From: Moraxella bovis | GTDB lineage: Bacteria > Pseudomonadota > Gammaproteobacteria > Pseudomonadales > Moraxellaceae | DNA length: 20,432 nucleotides | Direction of reading: 5' to 3' | NCBI RefSeq assembly: GCF_002014975.1 | Contig: NZ_MUXV01000027.1 | Span: 1 to 20,432, forward strand | Shown here: one piece after another, positions 1-8,333 of the stretch | Numbering within the stretch: position 1 is the stretch's first letter | Layout of the letters: each line of letters starts with the position of its first letter | Position numbers and translations under genes: made by a program | Notes under the pieces: generated by a model | What the model saw: only the letters and a program-made list of their open reading frames with translations | What the model was told of the DNA's origin: nothing | The model's database searches: none

Positions 1-42
1 TTGAGTTATTTTAACTTATGGTATTTGTTTTTAATAATACCA

Positions 43-74
43 GAAAAAGTAAGGCAAATGCAATGATTTGCCTT
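43..74 (-). terminator. Rho-independent terminator of argJ
   Basis: Read on the minus strand just after the argJ stop codon, a 9-bp perfect stem (AAGGCAAAT / ATTTGCCTT, positions 51-59 and 66-74) closes a 6-base loop. It is followed by AC and a run of five T residues (44-48). This is the classical stem plus U-tract arrangement, about 8 bases from the end of argJ. Confidence 0.8.
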
Positions 75-81
75 GTGTGAA

Positions 82-1296
82 TTATGAACGATAATCAGCA
101 TTGATACTGACATACTCATGCGACAAATCACAAGTATAAACCGTATCGGTACAATCACCCTGCCCCAAATCAATGCTGACGGTTATCTCGGGGCGACTCA
201 TGACCACTTGCCCCTGCTCTTCGGTATAACCATCCGCCAGTCCGCCACGCTGACAAATGGCAATCTCGTCTAGCGACACGCTTACACGGCTTTGGTCAAA
301 TGGCACGCCTGCATAACCCACCGCCGCCAAAATCCGCCCCCAGTTCGGGTCGGACGCGAAAAATGCCGTCTTGACAAGAGGTGAGTGAGCCACCGCATAA
401 GCGATTTTGGCACAGTCGTCCGTGGTCTTACCGCCTGTTACCTTGACCGTGATAAATTTAGTCGCCCCTTCACCATCTTGTACGATGAGCTGGGCGATTT
501 TTAACATCACATCTTTAATGGCTTGGTAAATGGCTTGATAATGGGCATGGTTTTCGCTGTCTATCAAGCCCCCCACCTTGCCTGTGGCGATGAGTGTACA
601 ACAGTCATTGGTAGATGTATCGCCGTCAATGGTAATGCGGTTAAAGGATTGATTAGTCAAATCCACCAAGATTTTCTGTAACAGCTCTGGGCTGATATGA
701 GCGTCTGTCGCCACAAACCCAAGCATGGTCGCCATGTTTGGGCGTATCATACCCGCCCCTTTGCTGATACCCGTTACCGTGTAAGTCATGCCGTCTATCG
801 TGGTCTGCACGCTATGTCCTTTGGGGGTGGTGTCGGTCGTCATGATACTGTGGGCAGAGTTTAGCCAGTTATCGGCTGTCAAAACCGTCAACGCCTTATC
901 CAGCCCTGCAATAATCCGCTCGCTCGGCAAAGTCTCGCCTATCACGCCCGTAGAATACGGTAGCACTTCGCACGCATTCACGCCTGTTTTGTCCGCCAAC
1001 GCCTGACAAGTCGCCAATGCTCTATCTATGCCGTCCTGCCCTGTGCCTGCATTGGCGTTGCCTGTATTGATAAGTAGATAGCGTGGCGTGTGCGTTCGGA
1101 TATGTTTACGCACCACTTGCACAGGGGCTGCCACAAAGTAGTTTTGCGTGGTAACGACCGCCACGCTCGCCCCGTCCTCTATCTCAAACACCGTCAAATC
1201 ACGGCGGTTCGCATAGCGTACACCTGCTTCACAAATGCCGATTTTTACACCATCAATGGGCAATAATGGCACAAGACTGACATCACCGACTGGCAT
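82..1296 (-). CDS. argJ: Bifunctional glutamate N-acetyltransferase / ornithine acetyltransferase ArgJ
   Basis: ArgJ moves the acetyl group from N-acetylornithine to glutamate, and in many bacteria also makes N-acetylglutamate from acetyl-CoA, in the cytoplasmic arginine pathway. The protein is 404 residues, normal for the family. The self-cleavage motif KGAGMIRPNMATML is intact. Cleavage is expected between Ala189 and Thr190 (Thr codon at 727-729), making alpha and beta chains with Thr as the N-terminal nucleophile. The STGVIGE segment (oxyanion region), NTGNANAG, NWGRILAAVGYAG and the C-terminal INADYRS are also family signatures. I chose the ATG at 1294-1296 over an in-frame upstream start at 1338 because AAGGA lies about 7 bases before it and the family N terminus fits. 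The gene stands alone, with a terminator downstream and no other arg gene in the window. Identification is firm; whether it has one or both activities cannot be read from sequence. Confidence 0.96.
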   Translation of the reverse strand: MPVGDVSLVPLLPIDGVKIGICEAGVRYANRRDLTVFEIEDGASVAVVTTQNYFVAAPVQVVRKHIRTHTPRYLLINTGNANAGTGQDGIDRALATCQALADKTGVNACEVLPYSTGVIGETLPSERIIAGLDKALTVLTADNWLNSAHSIMTTDTTPKGHSVQTTIDGMTYTVTGISKGAGMIRPNMATMLGFVATDAHISPELLQKILVDLTNQSFNRITIDGDTSTNDCCTLIATGKVGGLIDSENHAHYQAIYQAIKDVMLKIAQLIVQDGEGATKFITVKVTGGKTTDDCAKIAYAVAHSPLVKTAFFASDPNWGRILAAVGYAGVPFDQSRVSVSLDEIAICQRGGLADGYTEEQGQVVMSRPEITVSIDLGQGDCTDTVYTCDLSHEYVSINADYRS

Positions 1297-1328
1297 GGGT
1301 TTTTCCTTATTTAATTTAAAATAAAACC

Positions 1329-1359
1329 ATTGTACCAAAAATTTGTGTATTTTTGTAAA
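1329..1359 (-). promoter_or_regulatory. argJ: Candidate argJ promoter
   Basis: On the minus strand TTTACA (1354-1359) and TACAAT (1329-1334) resemble sigma-70 -35 and -10 boxes. The 19-base spacer is longer than optimal. The -10 box lies about 33 bases before the argJ ATG. No ARG-box-like operator was recognised. This is a weak call from consensus matching only. Confidence 0.3.
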
Positions 1360-1471
1360 AATTTATGGGATAAAATCATGCGGATGGTTTTGTTTTATTA
1401 CGCCTAACAAATCAAATGTTCTCCACAGGCTTTGCAGGGCTATTTTGTACGCCCATAAAAATTGATATCGC

Positions 1472-1540
1472 CAAAGGACGTGCTCAGCACGTCCTTACAC
1501 CCACATATTACTAGCCTTGTATTAATTTTAGGGGTTTATG
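1472..1540 (+). repeat. Dispersed palindromic repeat, copy 1
   Basis: The core at 1474-1496 is a near-perfect palindrome with 11-base arms (AAGGACGTGCT and AGCACGTCCTT) around a central C. Downstream it continues with TACACCCACAT and then TTGTATTAATTTT (to about 1530). The same order of elements, in the same orientation, recurs at about 12911-12975, so this is a dispersed repeat and not only a local hairpin. It lies between the divergent argJ and lipoprotein genes and lacks a T-tract directly after the stem, so I do not call it a terminator. The rest of the spacer 1297-1704 is AT-rich and shows nothing else I can support apart from the candidate sites listed. Confidence 0.6.
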
Positions 1541-1641
1541 ACTGCATTTTTAAAAATAGATTATGTTAAATAAATATAAAGACAAAACATTACCATTGTG
1601 ATAATAATGAGAAAATAAGTTTTGTTAAAATGGTTATGTCA

Positions 1642-1653
1642 ATGACTTGTCAT
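1642..1653. promoter_or_regulatory. Small inverted repeat upstream of the lipoprotein gene
   Basis: ATGAC-TT-GTCAT is a perfect 5-base inverted repeat about 50 bases before the lipoprotein ATG. It overlaps a possible -35 (TTGTCA, 1647-1652) that has a poor -10 (TACGAT, 1669-1674) 16 bases away. It could be an operator, but a repeat this short can arise by chance. Confidence 0.22.
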
Positions 1654-1704
1654 ATATTACCACGTTGTTACGATATACTTTTATTTTACCATCAGGAATA
1701 CCTT

Positions 1705-2070
1705 ATGAACATCACCACCCTATGCTCTGTCGGTGCCATCGCCCTAGTTGCCATGGGCTTGACCGCTTGCCAAAGCACGCCGACTAGCCCTGTCATCGCT
1801 CGGGCGGATAACACGTTTGAGACCACAGGACTGGGCAAGACCAAAGCCACCGCCCAAAACAACGCTCTAGCGTCCGCCAAAGCCCAATGCGGTTACAAAA
1901 CCCCTGTCGTCATCAATGACACCACCACCTACAATGGCGTGATGGACGAACGCATGGGGCGAGTCATGGAACAAGGGGCAAAAGTGGTCGGCACGATACT
2001 CGGCACAGGCTCGCCTGAGCTAAGCCGTGATGATGACTATGAATATTTTATTAAATTTCAATGTCAATAA
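1705..2070 (+). CDS. Putative lipoprotein of unknown function
   Basis: This encodes 121 residues. The N terminus is a hydrophobic stretch ending in the lipobox LTAC, so Cys22 would be lipidated by Lgt and the protein anchored in the membrane. The mature part begins with a Ser/Thr/Pro-rich tether, then a small domain with a TGLGKTKATAQNNALASAKAQC segment, an Ala-rich helix pattern, two further Cys (in AQCGYK and the last-but-one residue) that could form a disulfide, and an acidic RDDDYEYFIKF strand. From memory, similar small secreted proteins occur in Acinetobacter and relatives, but no function is known to me. The ATG at 1705 is preferred over 1630 because AGGAA lies 6 bases upstream and the signal peptide then starts correctly. 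Oddly, the signal's N-region has no Lys or Arg. The gene is monocistronic, with a hairpin terminator after it. Confidence 0.8.
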   Translation: MNITTLCSVGAIALVAMGLTACQSTPTSPVIARADNTFETTGLGKTKATAQNNALASAKAQCGYKTPVVINDTTTYNGVMDERMGRVMEQGAKVVGTILGTGSPELSRDDDYEYFIKFQCQ

Positions 2071-2089
2071 AATATTCATCTTTTTTTAT

Positions 2090-2131
2090 AAAAACATTAG
2101 GGTAAATATTTATCCCAATGTTTTTATTTTT
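2090..2131. terminator. Probable bidirectional terminator between lipoprotein gene and recD
   Basis: The arms AAAAACATT and AATGTTTTT flank an inner GGG/CCC and a TAAATATTTA palindrome, with one bulged base on each side (2090-2125). On the plus strand the stem runs into T-rich sequence (to 2131), right after the lipoprotein stop. On the minus strand the 3' arm ends in five T, so it may also stop recD transcription. The two converging genes share this 135-bp gap, which otherwise is AT-rich with no other signal. Confidence 0.65.
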
Positions 2132-2205
2132 CAAATCAATCATTTAAATTTAACAAATTTGACTCTAACTTAAATTTTATATTTAGCATTTTTAAAAAAC
2201 CATTT

Positions 2206-4320
2206 TCAATTCGCCCCACTTTTTATGTCATCATGCACCAATAGTCCTGTTTGGCGGATTGTCGGGGTATTAACCGCTTTTAATAATGCCTGCTCGGTGC
2301 TGTATATTGCCACTTTGGTTTTGGCACGGGTAATGGCGGTATAAATGAGTTCTTTGGATAATAAACGCTCGTTATCATCATTAAAGACCACAGCGACTTT
2401 TTCAAATTCTGACCCCTGTGATTTATGCACGGTCATCGCATAGCCGGTTGTGGCAATATCCCCGTCTAGCATATTAATCGGCAAGCCTTTAACCGAATCG
2501 CCAAAATACACCGATAATTCATGACCTCGTTTGCCACTTTGCAAACAAATGCCAATATCGCCATTAAACAATCCCAAATCATAGCGATTTTTTAATATCA
2601 TCACAGGACGACCATGATACCAAGGCGATTTTACCGTCGGCAGTTTTAGATATTCACGGTGCAATGATTCAATAAAGCCATTAATCAGCTCATCGCCACA
2701 ACTGCCGATATGTGATGCGGTCAAAATGCGATATTGATTAAACCGTTTATTTAATTCTTGTAGCTGTGTTTGTTTTTCATCATCACCATATGTGGCAAAC
2801 TGTTTTTTTAATGTTTTGGTTAAGGCAAAAAAGCCATCAGGCGTCATATATTCATCAGCGATGTTTTTATAAAACTGCTGTCGCAACAATGACGGCTGTG
2901 CTGTCAAAAAGGCAATGTCCATCCATGACAAATAGCTCTCTTGATGAATGAGTGCGATGAGCTTGTCAAAGGCGATGTTTTCTGGTTGATTGATAAACTG
3001 TGCCAAACGTCCAATGCCCGAATCCTTAGAAAAACGGTTGGATACGACCAAATGCGTGCGTGTCGTCATCAAGCTCGGTATGCGACACAAATCCGCCAGC
3101 ACCGCCCCTGCGTCCACTGCCGAGAGCTGATGGGCGTCGCCGAGCAGGATAATCCTAGCCCCACGCTTGACGGCACAGAGCAAATGGCGTGCCAGCTCGG
3201 TGCCAAGCATGGACGCTTCATCCACAACAATCAGCTCATACGGCAGTGGGTTTGATGCATGGTAGCGGGGCATACCACTCATGCCAATGCCAAGCAGTCG
3301 ATGAATGGTCATCGGCTCAGGCAGAGTGATGTTGGTCTGACTGTCCGAGAGTGCGTTTTGAAGCGACTCCGCCATCCGCTGTGATGCCTTGCCCGTGGGG
3401 GCGACCAGTGCCAGACTCAGCTCTCCGTCCACATCCGACAGGGCATGGTGCAACGCCAATACAATCTGTGCGACCGTAAAAGTCTTGCCCGTTCCCGGTC
3501 CACCCGTGATGATACTAAACGGCTCGCTCGCCACCTGCCTGATGGCTTGCTGTTGCTCAGGGTTTAGCGATGGGTTGATGGGCAAATCTAGGGCGTGGAT
3601 GGGACTGTGGCGAATCTCATGAATGGCGGACAACAGCTCACGCTCCGCTTGATAACTGCGACCGAGCCACAAATACAGCGTATCATCATCATGATAAAAC
3701 ACCACCGCCCTATCTGGCTTTTCATCATCGCCATGAGCAAAGAAAGGGTTGGCGTATAATCGCTTGATAAACTCATCAAAATCCCGACCCAGCGTGATAC
3801 TTGTCACATAATAAAAACGCAACGCACAAATCATCAGCTCGCCAAGCTGTGTCACCACCTGCTCATCTGACTGATGGCTGTGGCTTTTGGTGATAATACT
3901 GTGCTGATAATACCGCTCTTTTAGGTCATGTTGGGTGTGATGAACATAATGAGCCAAAGCCGTTTTATCATTTAACAATTCATCAATACGCCCAAAAATA
4001 GCATTAAAATCCAACTCATCGCCCACTTTATCGCTAATGAGCGACACGATAGGATGTAATACTGACAACTGCCACGGGCTTAATTTATCATGGGCGGTAT
4101 TTTGGGTGTTATTAATATCATCATGCCTATTTAATAATAATACCGTATGCCCGTCATGCAATAACTGACTGATGACAAAATGAATCAAACAAAATATCGT
4201 CTCATCAGCCGTATTAAATACAAAGTCATCAATACGTCCTGTCTCATGATACCAGTTAGCATTATCCTGCATGCGTCTGATGAGATATTGGGCGATGTTG
4301 TTTTGATAAGGGGTATTCAT
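2206..4320 (-). CDS. recD: RecBCD subunit RecD, 5'-3' DNA helicase
   Basis: RecD is the fast 5'-3' superfamily 1B helicase of the RecBCD complex that processes double-strand breaks in the cytoplasm. The 704-residue protein has all the helicase motifs in order: Walker A GGPGTGKT (273-280), APTGKAS (308-314), Walker B VVDEAS (365-370), GDAHQLSAVDAGAVL (394-408), YAMTVHKSQGSEFE (627-640) and ELIYTAITRAK (657-667). The first ~250 residues match the RecD N-terminal domain that contacts RecB. E. coli RecD is 608 residues, so this one is about 100 longer. The ATG at 4318-4320 has AAGG 6 bases upstream. The gene follows recB after a 119-bp AT-rich gap; a weak promoter (TTGACT at 4380-4385 with a poor -10 near 4355-4361) is possible there, but co-transcription with recCB is likelier. 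Base composition is uneven: about 53% GC at 3541-3600 but 27% at 4081-4140. Confidence 0.95.
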   Translation of the reverse strand: MNTPYQNNIAQYLIRRMQDNANWYHETGRIDDFVFNTADETIFCLIHFVISQLLHDGHTVLLLNRHDDINNTQNTAHDKLSPWQLSVLHPIVSLISDKVGDELDFNAIFGRIDELLNDKTALAHYVHHTQHDLKERYYQHSIITKSHSHQSDEQVVTQLGELMICALRFYYVTSITLGRDFDEFIKRLYANPFFAHGDDEKPDRAVVFYHDDDTLYLWLGRSYQAERELLSAIHEIRHSPIHALDLPINPSLNPEQQQAIRQVASEPFSIITGGPGTGKTFTVAQIVLALHHALSDVDGELSLALVAPTGKASQRMAESLQNALSDSQTNITLPEPMTIHRLLGIGMSGMPRYHASNPLPYELIVVDEASMLGTELARHLLCAVKRGARIILLGDAHQLSAVDAGAVLADLCRIPSLMTTRTHLVVSNRFSKDSGIGRLAQFINQPENIAFDKLIALIHQESYLSWMDIAFLTAQPSLLRQQFYKNIADEYMTPDGFFALTKTLKKQFATYGDDEKQTQLQELNKRFNQYRILTASHIGSCGDELINGFIESLHREYLKLPTVKSPWYHGRPVMILKNRYDLGLFNGDIGICLQSGKRGHELSVYFGDSVKGLPINMLDGDIATTGYAMTVHKSQGSEFEKVAVVFNDDNERLLSKELIYTAITRAKTKVAIYSTEQALLKAVNTPTIRQTGLLVHDDIKSGAN

Positions 4321-4439
4321 GGATTTCCTTTTATCTTAGCGGTTTATTTTAAAATAAATAACGTTTTTTAATCGGTTTTAGTCAAATTGTCTGATTAAAC
4401 CATTCAAAAACTTAAAATCATTTAATCAAATATAAAAAC

Positions 4440-7400
4440 TTAACCAAATAATTTATTCAACGCATAAATAAGCGGTAATGGCACTTGCCAAGCAATATGC
4501 CCCAAAGTTGGGTCATGCTTATCCACGCCCCGCAAAAAGACAAATTCCACCGCTCCCAAATACTGCTCTTCACGCCCGACATAATCTTTTATGCGTAATT
4601 TTAATAAACGGTGCAATGCCACTTGATACACGCATGCTTGAAGCCAATAGCCTGCTTTGTTCATGGCGGATTCTAATGAGTCATGGCGATAATGCGACAG
4701 ACTCTCGCCGATAAAGTTGGATTTATAATCCACAACATAAAACTTGCCTTGATGTTCATAAACCAAATCTATCTCGCCATTGAGATATTTATAATAAGCA
4801 GATGGGTTTTGCTCGGTGAGTATTATCTCTTTATCGCTGTGTGCTTTAAATATCTCATTTAGCTCATTAATATTAAATGACTCGGTCAATCTTAGGGTAA
4901 AAGACATTTCTTTGGCAAGGCGATTAGGAGCTAATGCACTCAAACTTATCTTTGATGATAAAAATGGTGTGTGGCTAATGTCATACAGCCATTCTACCAA
5001 TGCTTGATGATGGTTTAATACAGCCTGATTAACCAATTCATTAGCTAATTCATCATTTGATTCATGCGGTATATCGCCATGACTGCTGTGATAAGCATGA
5101 GCAAAGTTTAATTGGCGAATCTCATCATCAATGCGACTGCTGATGTTATTTTTATCATTGGGGTCGATAAATTGTAATAAATTATGTAAAAACGTTCCTG
5201 CATTCACGCCTTTTTCAAATAATGAGCGAATGTCATTCTCAGGATAAGGGATAATATCATCCATGAGTGTCGCCATTTGTGGGATGATGGCTATCTCATC
5301 ATCGATGGCATTATCATCATCCATCACTGATGGTTTATTAAACACACTCATCAATGCCGTGGCACTGGTCTTGGACGCCCCATAAAAATACGCCTTGGCA
5401 AATACCACCTGCCATGGCTGATAATGTATCGGGGTCAATACCACATCATCGTCTTGATAGTTATCGGTTATCAGCTGTTCTGATTTTGCCAAATCAATGA
5501 CATCTACTTTATCTGTCAGTCGCTCGGGCAATATGATATCTTTCTGTTTACAATCGAACCATAAAAACAATGGTCGCTCATCTATTTGACCAGCATTATA
5601 TAAATCCTGCCCGACCACAAAAGTCTGCTCTGACGCTCGGGTCAATGCCACATAACCCACTCGCAAACGCTCATCAAGTAATTCTTGGTTTTGTTTGATT
5701 TTATAATAATCGCTTATTATCTCATTATCAGCCACTTTATCTTTGATGGGGGAGATACGGCGGTTATATCGCTCATCACTATAAGCATAAAACATGTCTT
5801 TGTGGTTCTTACTTGTGGCAGGGTCATCTAAATTCATGACATAGACAATGGGAAATTCCAAACCCTTTGATTTGTGAATGGTCATGAGATTCACGCCCGA
5901 CTCGCTTGGCAATATCATCTGCTGATAGTCTTCATTATCATCTTGCCCTGTCATTTTATCGGTAAGCCAATTCATGAGTTTTATCTCATTATTATCCTGA
6001 TGGGTATATTCTTGCCCTATCAGTTCGGTCAGTTGCCACAAATCCGCCAAATATCGCTCGCCTGCCTTAGCAGATGTTTGCCACAGATTATCATCGGATA
6101 ACGGATGGTGTAATAAAGCATAAGTCAAAGCACTGGCAATGCCATATTTTAAAAACCGCTGATGACATTCTTTTAAATGAAAAACAACGGACTGGATGAT
6201 TTGTTCATCATTTAATAAATCAGTAACCTCTCTTAACTCATAACCAAATAATTGGGTAATAAAAAGTCGCCCTAAAATCTCTCGCTCTTGGCTTATCATG
6301 GCAGTGAGCAGAGCATATAAATCTTTTGCCGACTCTGTGGTAAAAACATTAATGTCATTGGGCGAAATCGATGGAATGCCCAATTTATCCAACTGTTTTT
6401 TTAGTTGTGCCAAATCTTTTTTGGTGCGTGCCAATACCGCAATGTCATCAGGTTTGATTTTTTTATCATCAAGGGTATGTCCGCCTTGCAATAAGCTATT
6501 AATATGATGGGCGATGTATTGGTATTTATCCAGCTTTTTATTGTCATCATCTTTTTTATAAGGCAAATGCAATAATGTTAATGGCTTATGCCCCAAATAA
6601 TCAGGCAATGCTGGCTTATTTAAATATTGCCATGATAATAAACTTTGCTCTTTGTGGGCGGTGATGGACTGATAATAAATGCCGTCGCCCAGATAAGCAG
6701 GACTATGGGCGTTATCTTGATGGGCAAACCAGTGATTTAAACTGTCGATTAACTCGCTATTAGAACGGCGGTTGGTCGTGAGTGTCAGCTCGCTGTTTAA
6801 TAAAGGCGGTAATATATCGGTCTGCCCATAATGTTTAATGCTGTTATAATTGGCAACATCCCCACCCCGAAAACGATAAATCGCCTGCTTGGGGTCGCCA
6901 ACTAATAATAAAAATCCCGTGCTAGATTTGCCTTTGTCTCGCCTTTCTTTAAAATAATCCAAATAAACAAGCTCTATTAAACGTTTTTGCAGCCCATTAA
7001 TATCTTGGGATTCATCAATGAGTGCCACAGGATAATGATGGCGAATGTGCCTTGCCAGCTCAGGGCCATGCTCTAAGGCTTCGATGAGTCGCACCATTTG
7101 AAAAGTAAAGGTGCTTTTGTGCTGACGTTCTAAGGTGCTTTTTAATAATACCCGCACGTCCTTAGCGATGGTTTGATATAGATGGGATTTATAATAATCA
7201 GCAATTTCCTTGATGGCAGTTACTGTTTCACGGATGATTAATAATTTATCCAACGGCAAAGCAAGAAAGGCTTGTTTGTTATTTTCAAAGCCTTTTTTAA
7301 AATTTGTTTCTTTTTTAATATCTTCTAACTTATCCAAAAAACTTTTATCTTCATCACTGATATGATTCACAAAATCTAAATGATGGACTTTTATCATTTC

Positions 7401-8321
7401 CATGATGTTTTTTAAACGCCCAAATTCTTTGATGGCTGTACCGACATTTTTAAATCCAAATGCCAGCATATAATCAAGCTCATAAAACGGCTCAAAGACC
7501 GATATAATCTCAAAGACAGACATCAACCGTTTATCCAACATCGCCAAATAGTCATCCACACTTGCCATGGTATCGATGGGAGCATCATAGAAATTAAGTG
7601 CCACGGTAACCGCTTGATGTGCCGAACCGACATCGCTAAACACCGCCTTATCAATGAGTGCATAAAGTGGCAACTGAGCCACTCGCACATGCTCACGACG
7701 TAGGGCGTCATGAATGAGAGCACAGGTTAGCTCATTGCTGCTCGTGCTAAGCTCGGTGTTCATCTGATGGCCGATTTGGTCGGCAAATTCTTTGAGCCAC
7801 TTTTGGGCAAGGCTGTCTAGCGTTCCCACAAACAGCTTATCCAACGTCGCAAGCAGGAGCGAACACCGCCGAATCGCCAACGTCAAGGCGTTGGGGTCGC
7901 TGTCTGTGATAAGCTGTTTTATCAAATGCTCATTAATCGGGTCATCATGGTCGGCAATGCCTGCCACGCCTGCCTGCTCTACTATCTGCCCCCATGTCTG
8001 ATTGCTGTCTCTGGCGGTATCGCTGTCCGTGTCTTGGGCGTGATGAAACCAGTGGGCATGAGTCGCCTTTTGTCCATTTAGCCAAGAGACATAGCGATAA
8101 AAACTACTGATACGAGCCTGTATCCGCTCTTGCATTTCGCTGGCGGACGCTCGTGTGAAGGTCGTGGCAATAATACGCTCAGGGGTGTATTTTTTCTCTA
8201 TCAATAGCCGTAAAATAATGCCGGTCAATGTCCATGTCTTGCCCGTGCCTGCGGACGCTTCTATCAAATAGCCTTTACTGAGCGTGCAAGCAATGGCAGG
8301 AATGTCGGTCAGATTTGTCAT
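4440..8321 (-). CDS. recB: RecBCD subunit RecB, 3'-5' helicase and nuclease
   Basis: RecB carries the 3'-5' helicase and the only nuclease site of RecBCD, and in E. coli loads RecA after Chi recognition. Visible UvrD-like motifs: Walker A ASAGTGKT (22-29), ATTFTRASA (52-60), LIDESQD (434-440), LLVGDPKQAIYRFRGGD (472-488), VNLMTIHKSKGLEF (810-823) and VGYVALTRAS (888-897). The C-terminal nuclease domain has His1046 (GTFLHNLLQ), Asp1185, Asp1198 and Lys1200 (EID...VVDYKSN). The D-x12-D-x-K spacing equals that of E. coli Asp1067/Asp1080/Lys1082, and a YWLQACVYQ motif follows. The nuclease therefore appears intact. The protein is 1293 residues versus 1180 in E. coli. The ATG at 8319-8321 has AGGA 6 bases upstream and starts 12 bp after the recC stop, so the two are surely one operon. 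The region encoding residues ~270-400 is very AT-rich (about 24% GC at 7261-7380) and Lys-rich, unlike its 5' end. Confidence 0.97.
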   Translation of the reverse strand: MTNLTDIPAIACTLSKGYLIEASAGTGKTWTLTGIILRLLIEKKYTPERIIATTFTRASASEMQERIQARISSFYRYVSWLNGQKATHAHWFHHAQDTDSDTARDSNQTWGQIVEQAGVAGIADHDDPINEHLIKQLITDSDPNALTLAIRRCSLLLATLDKLFVGTLDSLAQKWLKEFADQIGHQMNTELSTSSNELTCALIHDALRREHVRVAQLPLYALIDKAVFSDVGSAHQAVTVALNFYDAPIDTMASVDDYLAMLDKRLMSVFEIISVFEPFYELDYMLAFGFKNVGTAIKEFGRLKNIMEMIKVHHLDFVNHISDEDKSFLDKLEDIKKETNFKKGFENNKQAFLALPLDKLLIIRETVTAIKEIADYYKSHLYQTIAKDVRVLLKSTLERQHKSTFTFQMVRLIEALEHGPELARHIRHHYPVALIDESQDINGLQKRLIELVYLDYFKERRDKGKSSTGFLLLVGDPKQAIYRFRGGDVANYNSIKHYGQTDILPPLLNSELTLTTNRRSNSELIDSLNHWFAHQDNAHSPAYLGDGIYYQSITAHKEQSLLSWQYLNKPALPDYLGHKPLTLLHLPYKKDDDNKKLDKYQYIAHHINSLLQGGHTLDDKKIKPDDIAVLARTKKDLAQLKKQLDKLGIPSISPNDINVFTTESAKDLYALLTAMISQEREILGRLFITQLFGYELREVTDLLNDEQIIQSVVFHLKECHQRFLKYGIASALTYALLHHPLSDDNLWQTSAKAGERYLADLWQLTELIGQEYTHQDNNEIKLMNWLTDKMTGQDDNEDYQQMILPSESGVNLMTIHKSKGLEFPIVYVMNLDDPATSKNHKDMFYAYSDERYNRRISPIKDKVADNEIISDYYKIKQNQELLDERLRVGYVALTRASEQTFVVGQDLYNAGQIDERPLFLWFDCKQKDIILPERLTDKVDVIDLAKSEQLITDNYQDDDVVLTPIHYQPWQVVFAKAYFYGASKTSATALMSVFNKPSVMDDDNAIDDEIAIIPQMATLMDDIIPYPENDIRSLFEKGVNAGTFLHNLLQFIDPNDKNNISSRIDDEIRQLNFAHAYHSSHGDIPHESNDELANELVNQAVLNHHQALVEWLYDISHTPFLSSKISLSALAPNRLAKEMSFTLRLTESFNINELNEIFKAHSDKEIILTEQNPSAYYKYLNGEIDLVYEHQGKFYVVDYKSNFIGESLSHYRHDSLESAMNKAGYWLQACVYQVALHRLLKLRIKDYVGREEQYLGAVEFVFLRGVDKHDPTLGHIAWQVPLPLIYALNKLFG

Positions 8322-8333
8322 TTATTATCCTTA

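Noticed and set aside
4381..4409. Imperfect stem in the recB-recD gap
   Set aside because: On the transcribed strand it has a bulge and a mismatch and is followed by A-rich, not T-rich, sequence, so it is not a terminator.
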